A stretch of 57,529 nucleotides of DNA from an uncultured Collinsella sp. (GCA_959027945.1 CAUFRO010000011.1:1-57529), one strand, 5' to 3'. Shown: positions 17,079-26,951, numbered from the stretch's first letter. The notes: a model not told the origin generated them from the sequence alone. Numbers and translations: made by a program.

Positions 17079-17918
17079 TTACGCCTCGGACTTCTTAGCG
17101 TAGATAAACCAGTAGCCGAGCGCGACCAGAACCGCGCCGCCCACGATGTTGCCCAGCGTGGCGGCGGACAGGTTAAACGCAATGCCCGCGGCGTTGAGTG
17201 CATCGGCGCCGGCGACGTCGGCACCGTAGCCGCATGCATGCATCACGGCACCCATGGGCAAAAAGTACATGTTGGCAACGCAGTGCTCAAAACCGCAGGC
17301 CACAAAGGCGGCGATGGGCAGCAGAATGCCCACAACCTTATCGACCACGGTCTTGCCGGCGGTACCAATCCACACGGCAAGGCACACAAAGATGTTGCAC
17401 AGGATGCCGCGGAAGAAGATCGTCACCCAGTCGATTGTCACCTTGCCGGCGGCGACGCTCACCATGGAATTGGCGACCGCCTCGCCGTTGAGCTTGTAAA
17501 TGCCGGCCATGTACACCAAAAAGACGATGAACAGGGCACCGACAAAGTTACCGACCCATACGACGACCCAAGCCTTGAGCATCTGGACCAGGGTGATCTT
17601 TTTGCTCTTGAGCGCGCAGACCATAAGCGAATTACCGGTAAACAGCTCGGCACCGCACACCAGCACCAGCACCAGGCCCAGGCAAAAGCACAGGCCGCCC
17701 ACGACGCGCTGGGCACCCCAGCCCAGCGTGCCGTCGCTCAAAAACACCGTAAAGAACAGGCCGCCGAAGGCGATGAACGCGCCGGCGAACATTGCCAACA
17801 GAAAGGCCTTAGCGACCGGCAGGTTAGCCTTGGTCACGCCGGCGGCCTCGGTCTTGGCCTCGATCGCGGCGGGCGCCAGGCAATCGGGAGTGGGATACTC
17901 CACCTTGGAATCTGCCAT
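17079..17918 (-). CDS. focA: Formate/nitrite transporter family channel (FocA-like)
   Basis: Pentameric inner-membrane channel of the FNT family, here most likely moving formate to and from the hydrogenlyase. About 279 residues with six hydrophobic segments; FTGNSLMV matches the FNT signature, as does GFEHCVANMYFLP with the conserved His. Start 17918 (MADSKVEYP) is chosen because AGGAAAGAAG lies upstream; an ATG 11 codons earlier lacks one. It is the last gene of the locus, as focB is at the end of the E. coli hyf operon. Nitrite transport is the main alternative but nothing nearby uses nitrite. Confidence 0.92.
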   Translation of the reverse strand: MADSKVEYPTPDCLAPAAIEAKTEAAGVTKANLPVAKAFLLAMFAGAFIAFGGLFFTVFLSDGTLGWGAQRVVGGLCFCLGLVLVLVCGAELFTGNSLMVCALKSKKITLVQMLKAWVVVWVGNFVGALFIVFLVYMAGIYKLNGEAVANSMVSVAAGKVTIDWVTIFFRGILCNIFVCLAVWIGTAGKTVVDKVVGILLPIAAFVACGFEHCVANMYFLPMGAVMHACGYGADVAGADALNAAGIAFNLSAATLGNIVGGAVLVALGYWFIYAKKSEA

Positions 17919-17957
17919 GTCAATCACTTCTTTCCTAACAAAATGGAACAAGTGCTC

Positions 17958-18461
17958 CTACTGCTCTTGCCCCAAGCGGACAAAGTGGGAAAAGTCGTTG
18001 GCGGCCACGGCGTCGTACACGGCGTCGACGGCCTCAAAGACCTCCGGGGACATGGGGTTGTAGAACTCCGTATCGCCCGGCTGAATCCCTATGAAGACGA
18101 TATCTTCGCACGATTGCTCAATCTCTTCGATCAGAATCGACAAAGGGAGCGAATGCGTGGTGAACATCGACTTGCGGGCCACGTCACGTTTGTCGAGCAA
18201 GCGGATGGAACCGACGGGCAGCGCCATGTCGGCGGCATCGACCAAAACCAAACGCGGCGGACGCTCGCGCTTGACCTCGATGATGTCATCCTCGGGCGTT
18301 TGCCCGCCGTCGATGGTGTACCAACCGGCGATGGGCGCGTCCTCCATCTTTTTGGAGAGCACGGGGCCGGCGGCATCGTCGGCACGCAGCACGCTTCCCG
18401 CCGTGAGCACGATACCCGCAAACGGGGCGCCGTTCACGCGGCCATCCACAACGCAACCCAT
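17958..18461 (-). CDS. hycI: HycI-like hydrogenase maturation endopeptidase
   Basis: Removes the C-terminal peptide of the [NiFe] large subunit (HyfG here) after nickel insertion. The 167-residue protein shows the M52-family metal-sensing positions: an acidic pair in RADDAAGPVL, Asp in VLVDAADM and His in FTTHSLPLSIL. The start ATG overlaps the TAA of the preceding gene (TAATG). Its target, HyfG, retains a C-terminal tail of the kind that is cleaved. Confidence 0.9.
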   Translation of the reverse strand: MGCVVDGRVNGAPFAGIVLTAGSVLRADDAAGPVLSKKMEDAPIAGWYTIDGGQTPEDDIIEVKRERPPRLVLVDAADMALPVGSIRLLDKRDVARKSMFTTHSLPLSILIEEIEQSCEDIVFIGIQPGDTEFYNPMSPEVFEAVDAVYDAVAANDFSHFVRLGQEQ

Positions 18462-19042
18462 TACTGCAGCCTCCCCGTCAGATACACGCCCGACACATCG
18501 CGCACGCGCTCAACCAGATCGCGAAACTTCATTAAGAACGCGACCTGCTGGGCATGCAGGCCAAAGTCGTCATCGAACACCGAGATGCCGGCCTTGGCCG
18601 ACCCGCGAAAACCGCGCTCGTCGAGCAGCGCATCGCAGGCCTCGAGCAGCGACGGCACCGCCGCCTTGTCAAGCTGGCACTCGCCAAAGGAACGGATGGC
18701 CTCGAACTTGGTCTTGGCCTCCCCCTCCGGCAGCGCGTCGACGAGCGAATAGAACACATCCACCGGCACCGACAGGCGCGGCTCAAAGCAATCGAGCACG
18801 CCGGTGTGGTGGCCCACGGCGAGCGTGTAGTACAGCACGTCGCAGGCCTCCTGGGGAACGTCTTCCTCGGTCTCCACAAACTTACGCGTGAGCTCGTAGA
18901 AGACCACCTGGTCGGGCGTATGGCCCAGGCAGGGGTCGGCGACGCCCTCGGCGGCCTCGTCGCTTGCGCGCGAGGCATCGCCAAAAGAGCCGCCGAGCAT
19001 ACCGGGGCCCGCAAAGTAACCAGAGCGGTCCGTGAGCTCCAT
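18461..19042 (-). CDS. hycH: HycH/HyfJ-like formate hydrogenlyase maturation protein
   Basis: Assembly factor of the HycH family, thought to help mature the small or large subunit of the formate hydrogenlyase hydrogenase. The 193-residue sequence contains VVFYELTRKFVETEEDVP and VLYYTLAVGHHTGVLDCF, typical of the family. It is soluble with no cofactor motifs. It begins directly after the hyfI stop and overlaps hycI by one base. In the E. coli hyf operon the equivalent position is hyfJ. Confidence 0.85.
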   Translation of the reverse strand: MELTDRSGYFAGPGMLGGSFGDASRASDEAAEGVADPCLGHTPDQVVFYELTRKFVETEEDVPQEACDVLYYTLAVGHHTGVLDCFEPRLSVPVDVFYSLVDALPEGEAKTKFEAIRSFGECQLDKAAVPSLLEACDALLDERGFRGSAKAGISVFDDDFGLHAQQVAFLMKFRDLVERVRDVSGVYLTGRLQ

Positions 19043-19825
19043 CTAGCGACCTCCAGCCAGCACCAGATCCTGCAGCGCCGAGTACACCTCGACGCGGCGC
19101 GGATCGTCCTGCTTATCGATGAGCAGCGCCATGGCACCGCGGATATCGCCCTTGGGCGCGCCCTCGAGCGTATCCATAAACTCATTGGCCAGGTCGCGGC
19201 CGTAACGGTAGCCGCTCATGGCGCGAGCTTCGCGCTCGATGGCCACGCGCAGCTTGTACGGCACGCCGGGGTGCAGGATATCGGCCTGCTCGCCGGCGGC
19301 CTCCACCGTGGTCTCGGCATGGAGCTTTTGGTCCAGCAGACCGAGCGCCATGGCAAAGCCGTAGACGGTCTGCGCGGGGCTGGGCGGGCAGCCGGGGATA
19401 TAGACATCGACCGGCAAAATCTTGTCCGTGCCGCCCCAGACGCAGTAGTTATCGTAGAAGATGCCGCCGGTGCAGCCGCACGCGCCGTAGGACACCACGA
19501 TCTTGGGATCGGGTGCAGCCTCAAAGGCGCGCAGGGCCGGCATGCGCATGGCACGCGTCACGGCGCCGGTGTACAGCAGCACATCGGCGTGACGGGGCGA
19601 GGGCACGACCTTGATGCCAAAGCGCTCGACGTCAAAGACGGGCGTGATGGAACCGAAGATCTCGATCTCGCAGCCGTTGCAGCCGCCGCAGTCAACACGG
19701 TAGACGTACACCGAGCGCTTGATCTTCTTAAGAAGGGTCGCCTTGGCCTTCTCAATGCTCTCGTCGAGCTCGATCTTGGTCGGGCGGTACTGAAGCCGCT
19801 CGGGCAAAAGCGTGGGTTCGGCCAT
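19043..19825 (-). CDS. hyfI: Hydrogenase-4 small subunit (NuoB-like), HyfI
   Basis: Small subunit of the group 4 [NiFe] hydrogenase, carrying the proximal [4Fe-4S] cluster next to the active site in HyfG. Cluster ligands are visible as CGGCNGCE (about 47-54), CGCTGG (about 115) and PGCPPSP (about 146). At 260 residues it is close to E. coli HyfI and longer than NuoB. GGAG precedes the ATG. It follows hyfH by 2 bases. Confidence 0.93.
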   Translation of the reverse strand: MAEPTLLPERLQYRPTKIELDESIEKAKATLLKKIKRSVYVYRVDCGGCNGCEIEIFGSITPVFDVERFGIKVVPSPRHADVLLYTGAVTRAMRMPALRAFEAAPDPKIVVSYGACGCTGGIFYDNYCVWGGTDKILPVDVYIPGCPPSPAQTVYGFAMALGLLDQKLHAETTVEAAGEQADILHPGVPYKLRVAIEREARAMSGYRYGRDLANEFMDTLEGAPKGDIRGAMALLIDKQDDPRRVEVYSALQDLVLAGGR

Positions 19826-19827
19826 GG

Positions 19828-20544
19828 TTACTCCTCCTTCGTATCAAAATCCATGATGATGCCCTCGACCGGCGCAGGACCGGCAGGAATCTCGGGCGCA
19901 TCGGGGTTGAGCTCGCGGTCGATATACTCCGGGTTCACGCCGTGGCCGCCCAGATACTCCATGCCGGGGCCCTGGGGCTCACCGGACGCAAGCGTCTCGT
20001 TGGCAGCCATGCCGGCAGCGTTGCCGGTCTTTACGGCCGAGGCGGCGCGCAGGGCGTCGAGCTCGCGCTTGCACTCCTGGCACATACCGACGGTACGGGC
20101 GGCCTGGATGGCCTCCATGCCGCCGGTCTTTTGCAGCAGGCGCTTGGCGTAGTCGATCTCCTTGTGCGGGGCAAACGGCTTGCCGCAACGCGAGCAGTGC
20201 TCGAGCGTGTAGACGCTCTTGCTGGTGAGGTCGTCTTTGCTCATGACGGCCAGCTCAAACTCCTCGGTGAGCTTGATGGCCTCCATGGGGCAGGCTTCCT
20301 CGCAACGACCGCAAAAGATGCAGCGGCCGTAGTCGATCGACCAGGTGATGGTATCGGCCGCAAGGTCGGTGTCCATGCGAATGGCATCGGCCGGGCACGC
20401 CACGCCGCAGGCACCGCAGGCGATGCAGAGCTCGGCATTGTGCTCGGGCTTGCCGCGCATGTCCTTGTTGGTGGGGAACGGCGCAAACGGGTACTTGACC
20501 GTCGCGTCGCCGGCCTTGGCGTTAACCTTCCAAAGCTTCAGCAT
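19828..20544 (-). CDS. hyfH: Hydrogenase-4 ferredoxin subunit (NuoI/HycF-like), HyfH
   Basis: Two [4Fe-4S] electron-transfer clusters linking the formate side to HyfI. Cluster motifs: CIACGACGVACP (about 31-42) and CIFCGRCEEACP (about 62-73). A CSRC...CQEC zinc-ribbon-like pair follows (about 106 and 143), as in HycF. The C-terminal region of about 80 residues is longer than in E. coli HyfH (181 residues) and lacks recognisable motifs. Start 20544 (MLKLWKVN) overlaps the end region of hyfG closely. Confidence 0.92.
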   Translation of the reverse strand: MLKLWKVNAKAGDATVKYPFAPFPTNKDMRGKPEHNAELCIACGACGVACPADAIRMDTDLAADTITWSIDYGRCIFCGRCEEACPMEAIKLTEEFELAVMSKDDLTSKSVYTLEHCSRCGKPFAPHKEIDYAKRLLQKTGGMEAIQAARTVGMCQECKRELDALRAASAVKTGNAAGMAANETLASGEPQGPGMEYLGGHGVNPEYIDRELNPDAPEIPAGPAPVEGIIMDFDTKEE

Positions 20545-20545
20545 A

Positions 20546-22318
20546 TTAGAGCGCCTCCTCATCGAGCGGAGCGGCCATGGTGCCCTCACCCGCAAGCGGC
20601 GACTTGTCGCGCCAGACGTTCTCGAACTGCTCCTTGTCGAGCACGTGGTCGCGCTTGGCGGCGACATCGGTCACCGTCACGCGATCGGTGCAGGAGTAGC
20701 ACGGGTCGAGCGAGCCGACGATCAGCGCCGCGTCGCCCACGGTGTTGCCGCGGAACATGTAGCGCAGGACCGGCCAGTTGCTGTACGTGGCCGCCTTGGC
20801 GCGCCAGCGGTAGCACTTCTGGTTGTTGCCGAGCATGGCCCAGTGCACATCCTCGCCGCGCGGCGCCTCGGTGGCACCGATGGCGTACTTGTGCGGGGTG
20901 TACTCCCAATCCGTGGTAAGGATGGGGCCCGACGGGCAGTTCTCGAGCATGGTCTCGATCATGTCGATCGAATCGTAGACCTCCTGGATGCGGACGGCGG
21001 TACGGCCGAAGGCATCGCAGGTGTCGGCCGTGGCGGCGTGCATCTTTTGGACGTCCGGATCGGCGTAGCCGTCGAAGGGATGGTCAAAGCGCACGTCGCG
21101 GGCATAGCCCGAGCCACGCATGAGCGGGCCGACCGGCGAGAAGTCGCGTGCGATCTTGCGGTCCAAGATGCCGATACCGCTCGTACGCTCAATGAAGTTG
21201 GGCGTGGAGAGCAGCACGTCGACGAGTTCCTGAACCTCGGAGCGCAGCTGGTGGATGGTCGTGAGCGTGGAGAGCTTCTGCTCGGCCAGGATATCGCGAC
21301 GCACGCCGCCGATCACGTTGAGGCCGTAGGTCTTGCGGTGACCGGAGAGCTTCTCGGCCAGGTCCATGGACTTCTCGCGGACGCGGAAGAACTGCTGGAA
21401 GCCGGAGTCGAAGCCCGTGTAGTGCGACGCCAGGCCAATGTTGAGCAGATGCGAGTGCAGGCGCTCGACCTCGAGCATGATGGCGCGGATGTACTGGGCG
21501 CGCGGCGGGACATGAATGCCCTGGGCGCGCTCGACGGCCTCGGCGTAGGCCACCGAGTGGGCGCAGCCGCAGATACCGCAGATGCGGTCGGCGAGGAACG
21601 TCACGGCGTCATAGTTCAGGCGCGTCTCGGCGACCTTCTCCATGCCGCGGTGCACGTAGAACAGACGGTAGTCGGCGTCGACGATCGTCTCGCCCTCAAC
21701 GAACAGACGGAAGTGTCCGGGCTCGTCGGAGGTAATGTGCAGCGGTCCCATGGGAACGAGCGTCGTCTCCTTGCCCTTGGTGTCGGCCAAGAACTCGTAG
21801 TTTTCCATGTCGCTCGCAGGAGCGGGACGGAAACGGTAGTCCATGGAGTCCTTGCGCAGCGGGTACAGGCCGCTGGGCCAGTCGTCGGGCAGCACCAGGC
21901 GGCGACGATCGGGCAGGCCCTCGGGGATCAGGCCGAACATGTCGCGCAGCTCGCGCTCGCCCCACACGCAGGCGGGGACGAACGGCGTCACGGACGGGAA
22001 CGTCATCTTGGCGGGATCGACCTCGGTGCGCACGGTAACCCAGCCGGGGTCCTCCCCCTCCATGGAGATGACGTAGTACACGGCGTAACGGCCGCACAGG
22101 CTGCGCTCGTCGTTGCCGATGATCACGGGAATCCAGCCATAGCGCTCGTAATACAGGTAGTGGACGGCCTCGGGCAGCTTGTCCTGCTTGACGGTGATCG
22201 TCAGCTGGTCCTCACACTGCCACTCGACCTTCTCAATGCAGCCCGGAACGGCGCGGCGCAGGGCCTCGACATGGCTCTCGCAGCGACGGGCATACACCTT
22301 GTTCTCAGTTTCAATCAT
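20546..22318 (-). CDS. hyfG: Hydrogenase-4 large subunit (NuoC-NuoD fusion-like), HyfG
   Basis: Catalytic [NiFe] subunit making H2. The first ~170 residues resemble NuoC (WGERELRDMFGL); the rest is the NuoD/HycE-like catalytic domain. Nickel ligands lie in RICGICGCAHS (about 250) and DPCYSCTDR (about 545). The tail after CTDR, about 45 residues starting VTVTDVAAK, is the piece HycI should cleave. At 590 residues it is the group 4a type. GGAG lies 6 bases before the ATG. It follows hyfF by 3 bases. Confidence 0.95.
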   Translation of the reverse strand: MIETENKVYARRCESHVEALRRAVPGCIEKVEWQCEDQLTITVKQDKLPEAVHYLYYERYGWIPVIIGNDERSLCGRYAVYYVISMEGEDPGWVTVRTEVDPAKMTFPSVTPFVPACVWGERELRDMFGLIPEGLPDRRRLVLPDDWPSGLYPLRKDSMDYRFRPAPASDMENYEFLADTKGKETTLVPMGPLHITSDEPGHFRLFVEGETIVDADYRLFYVHRGMEKVAETRLNYDAVTFLADRICGICGCAHSVAYAEAVERAQGIHVPPRAQYIRAIMLEVERLHSHLLNIGLASHYTGFDSGFQQFFRVREKSMDLAEKLSGHRKTYGLNVIGGVRRDILAEQKLSTLTTIHQLRSEVQELVDVLLSTPNFIERTSGIGILDRKIARDFSPVGPLMRGSGYARDVRFDHPFDGYADPDVQKMHAATADTCDAFGRTAVRIQEVYDSIDMIETMLENCPSGPILTTDWEYTPHKYAIGATEAPRGEDVHWAMLGNNQKCYRWRAKAATYSNWPVLRYMFRGNTVGDAALIVGSLDPCYSCTDRVTVTDVAAKRDHVLDKEQFENVWRDKSPLAGEGTMAAPLDEEAL

Positions 22319-22321
22319 TCG

Positions 22322-23881
22322 TTACTCCACCTCGCTCTGAGCGGTCTCGGTACCGAACACAGCGCGGTACATCGGCGTCGCGTGAAGTTCCTCGGTGCTC
22401 TGCTCGAGCACGATGCCGGTCGCGGTCTCCACACCGTGCACGAGAGGCAGCGGGGTGGCGATGCCAAACCACAAGATCATGACAGCCAGGATGATTTCGG
22501 GGATAAGCATGAGCGCCGGGGCCTCATGCTTGCCCATGCCCTGGGGCGCATGGCCGAATACCGACTTGAGCGCGATGCGGGTGAGCGCGGAGATGGCCAC
22601 GGTAAGACCGAGGGCGACCACGACGACCAGCCACATGGGACCGGCGGTAACACCGGCGACAAAAGTCAGGAACTCGGAGATAAACATGCCAAAGGGCGGG
22701 AAGGCACCAAGACCGAGCAGTGCCAGGATGGCGAGCGCGGCGGTTGCGGGGGCAACCTCGACGACACCCTGGATCTTGGCCAGGCTACGCGTACCAAAGG
22801 CGTGCTGGATGTTGCCGGACACGCAGAAGGCAAGCGTCTTGGTAAAACCGTGGAACACGCAGTGCAGCAGGGCTGCGGCGATACCCAGCGGGCCACCGAT
22901 ACCCAGGCACAGGGCGATAACGCCCACGTTCTCCACAGACGAGTACGCAAAGCGGCGCTTGAGGTCGTCCTGGCGAAACATCGAAAGTGCCGCCACCAAA
23001 ATGGACAGCGTGCCGACGATCAACAGCAAAAATTGCGGATACTCGGCGCCCACGGCCTGGATGGTAAAGCCGTAGAAGCGCATGATCACAAGCATGGCGC
23101 ACTTAAGCAGCACGCCAGAGAGCAGGGCCGAGACAGGGCTCGAGGCCTGGGAGTGGGCATCGGGCAGCCAAGTGTGCATGGGGAACAGGCCGGCCTTGGT
23201 GCCAAAGCCGATCACGATGAACGCAAAGGCGAGGCGCATGAGCGTCGGGTCGAACTGGTCGGCGTACGGCAGCACGCATGACAGGAATGCGGCCTCGTGG
23301 GCGTTGGGAATCACGTCGGCGGCGTTGGCGTAGATCAGCAGCGTACCGAACAGGCCGAAGGCCACGCCGGCGGTGCAGACCATCGCATACTTCCAAGAAG
23401 CCTCGAGGGCCGTCTTGTTCTTGTAGATACCCACGAGGAACACGGTGGAAAGCGTAGTTGCCTCCACGGCGGCCCACGTGAGGATCATGTTGTTGGACAG
23501 GCACGCGAGCAGTATGGTGAACACAAACAGGCTAAACAGCGCAAAATACTGCTTGGCGCGCTCGGCGGGCATGGAGCCCTCCTCGATATCGGCCTTTACA
23601 TAGGGCAGCGAGAACAGCCCCGTAAGAAAACCGATAAAGCCGATGAGCAGCACAAAGATGGCGCCCAGCGAATCGAGGTGAAACCACAGGCCAAGAGCGC
23701 TCGCGGTTTCGCCGCTCGTAAGGACGTCACCGGCCGTCATAATCGACAGCACCAGGACGGCTGCGACGGAGACCAGGTTGAGACCGGCAAATACGTTATA
23801 GGACGTATTCTTGGGCAAAAACGCCATGACCAGCGAGAACACCAAAGGAGTCGCGAGCAGGGCGAGAATCAACGTTTCCAT
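22322..23881 (-). CDS. hyfF: Hydrogenase-4 membrane subunit (NuoL/M/N-like), HyfF
   Basis: Antiporter-like proton-channel subunit, with about 14 predicted membrane segments. Conserved features of the proton-conducting family include the charged Glu in ILTWAAVEATTLSTVF, Lys in KAGLFPMHTWLPDAHSQAS and the FHGFTKTLAF segment. The 519-residue length is close to E. coli HyfF (526). Its presence, with HyfD and HyfE, distinguishes this locus from the smaller Hyc complex. Confidence 0.9.
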   Translation of the reverse strand: METLILALLATPLVFSLVMAFLPKNTSYNVFAGLNLVSVAAVLVLSIMTAGDVLTSGETASALGLWFHLDSLGAIFVLLIGFIGFLTGLFSLPYVKADIEEGSMPAERAKQYFALFSLFVFTILLACLSNNMILTWAAVEATTLSTVFLVGIYKNKTALEASWKYAMVCTAGVAFGLFGTLLIYANAADVIPNAHEAAFLSCVLPYADQFDPTLMRLAFAFIVIGFGTKAGLFPMHTWLPDAHSQASSPVSALLSGVLLKCAMLVIMRFYGFTIQAVGAEYPQFLLLIVGTLSILVAALSMFRQDDLKRRFAYSSVENVGVIALCLGIGGPLGIAAALLHCVFHGFTKTLAFCVSGNIQHAFGTRSLAKIQGVVEVAPATAALAILALLGLGAFPPFGMFISEFLTFVAGVTAGPMWLVVVVALGLTVAISALTRIALKSVFGHAPQGMGKHEAPALMLIPEIILAVMILWFGIATPLPLVHGVETATGIVLEQSTEELHATPMYRAVFGTETAQSEVE

Positions 23882-23884
23882 GGA

Positions 23885-24538
23885 CTACCCCCTCAGCTCG
23901 GACAGGTCGCGCGCATCGAGCGAGTGGGAGTCGTCCCAAATGCGACGCACGACGATGGACATGATGATGACGGCAAAGATGGCGTCGGTGGCGATACCGA
24001 TCTCGATGATCTCGGGAGCGGTGGGGGCCAAAAGCGCGAGCGTCACATGGCTGCCGTTTTCCATAAGGCAGTATCCAAAGATCTGCTTCATGATGTTGCG
24101 CTGCGAGATGATGCAGGTGAGGCCCACAAAGAAGTGAGCGAAGCTAATAGCGAGCGCAGGCGTTGCGACCTCGGCCGTGGGCAGGCTGATCTGCGTCACG
24201 ACGGCAAAGCAGATCGCGACCTCCACGGCGATGATGCAAATGGCCCACGCAGGCTTAAGGCCGGCCTTGAGCGATGCGTCGCTCGGCTCACCCATCTTCT
24301 TGTATGCGCGGTTGAGGATATAAGGGACCAGGACGACCTTGGTGATAAAGGCAGATCCGGCCCACATAAGCAGCTCCTGCGCACCGGTAGTGGCACCGAG
24401 CGTGGCGAGCAGTCCCACGAGCACCAGCGACTGCACTGCATACCAGCTGATGGCATGCTTGATGTTCTTGGAGACGACCACCATGGTGGACGTGACGATC
24501 AGAAGGCCGCCAAGGATGTTGACGATCGAATAACCCAT
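23885..24538 (-). CDS. hyfE: Hydrogenase-4 membrane subunit HyfE
   Basis: Small integral-membrane subunit with about six or seven hydrophobic segments. The 217-residue length matches E. coli HyfE (216); its C-terminal half resembles NuoK. Internal charged positions such as VEVAIC could contribute to proton transfer, by analogy. It lies 13 bases after hyfD and 3 bases before hyfF. Confidence 0.87.
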   Translation of the reverse strand: MGYSIVNILGGLLIVTSTMVVVSKNIKHAISWYAVQSLVLVGLLATLGATTGAQELLMWAGSAFITKVVLVPYILNRAYKKMGEPSDASLKAGLKPAWAICIIAVEVAICFAVVTQISLPTAEVATPALAISFAHFFVGLTCIISQRNIMKQIFGYCLMENGSHVTLALLAPTAPEIIEIGIATDAIFAVIIMSIVVRRIWDDSHSLDARDLSELRG

Positions 24539-24551
24539 GTCGTTCTACCTC

Positions 24552-26009
24552 CTAACCGATCCAGCTGGCCGAAAGCGGGCCGCTGACGATGACCATGATG
24601 ATGAGCACGATGAACACAAACGCCATCGCGCGGGGAAGCGGGGCTCCCGCAGCGACCTCTTCGCCCGGCTCGCCGGGCAGGCAATAGCCCATCCACTTGA
24701 GGAACCAGGCGAAGGTGGCGACGGTCTCGGCGACCATGATGCACACGAGCACCAGGATCGCGACGTTGCCGGCACCCACGGAGAAGCCACCGGCGATGAT
24801 CTGGAACTTCGAGAAGAACGTGTTCATGGGCGGCACGCCAGCAATGGCGAGTGCCGCGACACCAAAGCCCACGCCCGAGATCGGGTACTTCTTTACGATG
24901 CCGCGAAGCTTGGGCAGCATACGCGTGCCGAGCGTAAAGGAGAACGAACCGGCGATCAGGAAGAACAGCGTCTTGGCGAAAGCGTGGTTAAAGATGTGGC
25001 ACACGGCGCCATCAAAGGCCAGCTGGCTGCCAAAGACCGAAAGGCCCAGACCAAAGAACACATAGGAGAGCTGAGCGATCGTGGAGAAGGCCAGCAGACG
25101 CTTCATGTCCTTTTGCGGCAGGTACATAAGGAAACCAAAGAGCATGGTGACCATGGCGTCGATAATGGCAACCCAGCCCACGATCTCGGGAATCTCGCCG
25201 GCAGAGACGAGTGCACGCGCGAACACGCACACGCCGACTTTGACCATCGAGGCACCATGCAGGTAGGCCGAAACAGGCGTCGGCGCCTCCATGGCCGAAG
25301 GCAGCCACATGTACATGGGAACCTGTGCGGACTTGGCCCAGGCCGCAAACAGCACGAGCAAAAGGACGATAGCCTTGAGCTTGGCGTCGAGGCCGGCAAT
25401 CGCGGTAATGGCGAAGGTGCCGGTGTGGGCAAACACGATGGCAGCGCCCAGATACAGGCCGAGCGCACCGATATGCGTAATGATCAGGGCCTTCATGCCG
25501 GCCTTCTTGGCCGTAGGCGTCATGTAGTAGCTAATGAGGCCCCAAGAGCACGCACCCGTGATCTCAAAGAACACGAGCTGGCCCAAAAGGGTCGAGCTGT
25601 ACACGAGGCCGGCCATGGCGCCGATGAAGGTCGCGAGGTACGCGTAGAAGCGACGACGCGGCGCATCGGGATGCTCACGGTTATTCACGCTCATATAGGG
25701 AATCGAATAGATCACGACAAGCAGGCCGATACCCACAAAGGCGGGCGCGAGCAGCGTGCTCATGCGATCGAAGGTGAATCCCATAACGAGGGTCTGCCCA
25801 AACGAGATCAGGGGGACCTGCGTGTCGGGCATGCCGGCGCCAGCGAAATTCGCGGCGAGGGCGATGGTGCAGACCGTCGAGACGGCGGCACCCAAAACGC
25901 TGAACCACTTGGCGTACGGACGGGGGAACAGGGCGACGAGCACCGAGGCCACCATCGGGGCCGCGATAGCGACCAAGCCGAGAAGGGGCAGACTGACTGC
26001 AAATGACAT
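24552..26009 (-). CDS. hyfD: Hydrogenase-4 membrane subunit (NuoM/MrpD-like), HyfD
   Basis: Second antiporter-like channel subunit, 485 residues with about 14 membrane segments. Family positions include a Glu in QLVFFEITGACSWGLISYY, Lys in AAWAKSAQVPMYMWLPSAM and FNHAFAKTLFFL. GGGAGAAACA precedes the ATG. Close to E. coli HyfD (479 residues). Subunit letter is assigned from order and length. Confidence 0.87.
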   Translation of the reverse strand: MSFAVSLPLLGLVAIAAPMVASVLVALFPRPYAKWFSVLGAAVSTVCTIALAANFAGAGMPDTQVPLISFGQTLVMGFTFDRMSTLLAPAFVGIGLLVVIYSIPYMSVNNREHPDAPRRRFYAYLATFIGAMAGLVYSSTLLGQLVFFEITGACSWGLISYYMTPTAKKAGMKALIITHIGALGLYLGAAIVFAHTGTFAITAIAGLDAKLKAIVLLLVLFAAWAKSAQVPMYMWLPSAMEAPTPVSAYLHGASMVKVGVCVFARALVSAGEIPEIVGWVAIIDAMVTMLFGFLMYLPQKDMKRLLAFSTIAQLSYVFFGLGLSVFGSQLAFDGAVCHIFNHAFAKTLFFLIAGSFSFTLGTRMLPKLRGIVKKYPISGVGFGVAALAIAGVPPMNTFFSKFQIIAGGFSVGAGNVAILVLVCIMVAETVATFAWFLKWMGYCLPGEPGEEVAAGAPLPRAMAFVFIVLIIMVIVSGPLSASWIG

Positions 26010-26024
26010 TGTTTCTCCCTTCTC

Positions 26025-26951
26025 CTACACGCCTACGACCACGAAGACAAACGCCAGAACGGCGATGCCCACAACGGCCCAGGTCTGATTGCCAAGCACC
26101 TTAAAACGCGAGCGCGAGCAGGAGTTCTCGATCACGCCGCACACGACAAAGTCGATCAGGCACTTCACCAGGAAGATGACCGCGCCCAGAACGGCGGCAG
26201 CGCCCACGGTCGCGGGCTCGCCCCAGGGGACGAAGATCGCGCAGAACCAGGCGACGACCAGGACCTGCTTCATGGACATGGCGAGCTTTGCCATCGCAAG
26301 CGACGGGCCGGAAAGCTCGGCGAGCGGACCTTCCTGAAGCTCCTGCTCGGCCTCGGCCTGATCAAACGGCAGCTTGCCGAGTTCCATGTAGCAGGCGATC
26401 GCAAAGGCGATGCCGGCGAGAATCACGGCGACCGGCGCGTCGACGGCGCCCGTCATGATGTGCTGACCCATGGTGGCGATGTCGGTGGAGCCGCACACCA
26501 GGGCGGCGGCAAACAGCGCCAGCAGCATGGACGGCTCGATGAGCACGCTCATGAGCAGCTCGCGGACGCCGCCGATACCGGCGTAGGCGTTGGACGAATC
26601 CACACCGCAGAGGGCGAAGAAGAAGCGGGCGAGCGCCAGGCTGTACATGATGGTGATGGCGTCACCAAAGACCGGGATGGGGCTTTGTGCCGTAAAGAGC
26701 GGCAGGCCCATCGCGAGCATAAAGGCGACGGCGAAGAACAGCGGCGGCATAATGCGCAGCGCAAAGCTCGCGTCCTCGCTCTGGGACTCGGGGCGCGCAA
26801 AGAGCTTGGCCAGGTCGCGGTAGTCCTGCATGATGCTGGGGCCGCGACGGTTGTGCATCTTGGCGCGGATCACGCGACCGAGACCGGAGAAGAACGGCGC
26901 GACGGCCATAACGACCACGCCCTGCAGAACGGCAAGTACGATGTTGTTCAT
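26025..26951 (-). CDS. hyfC: Hydrogenase-4 membrane anchor (NuoH-like), HyfC
   Basis: Membrane subunit connecting the hydrophilic hydrogenase arm to the channel subunits; NuoH/HycD family. 308 residues with about eight membrane segments; RRGPSIMQDYRDLAKLF matches the conserved NuoH loop, and ELGKLPFDQAEAEQELQEG matches the acidic loop that faces the peripheral arm. It lies 12 bases after hyfB. Confidence 0.92.
   Translation of the reverse strand: MNNIVLAVLQGVVVMAVAPFFSGLGRVIRAKMHNRRGPSIMQDYRDLAKLFARPESQSEDASFALRIMPPLFFAVAFMLAMGLPLFTAQSPIPVFGDAITIMYSLALARFFFALCGVDSSNAYAGIGGVRELLMSVLIEPSMLLALFAAALVCGSTDIATMGQHIMTGAVDAPVAVILAGIAFAIACYMELGKLPFDQAEAEQELQEGPLAELSGPSLAMAKLAMSMKQVLVVAWFCAIFVPWGEPATVGAAAVLGAVIFLVKCLIDFVVCGVIENSCSRSRFKVLGNQTWAVVGIAVLAFVFVVVGV

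Noticed and set aside
20345..23281. 978-codon plus-strand frame opposite hyfH, hyfG and hyfF
   Set aside because: Runs across three well-supported minus-strand genes and shows only shadow composition. The same applies to 26460-29033 opposite hyfB and 2395-3753 opposite tig.
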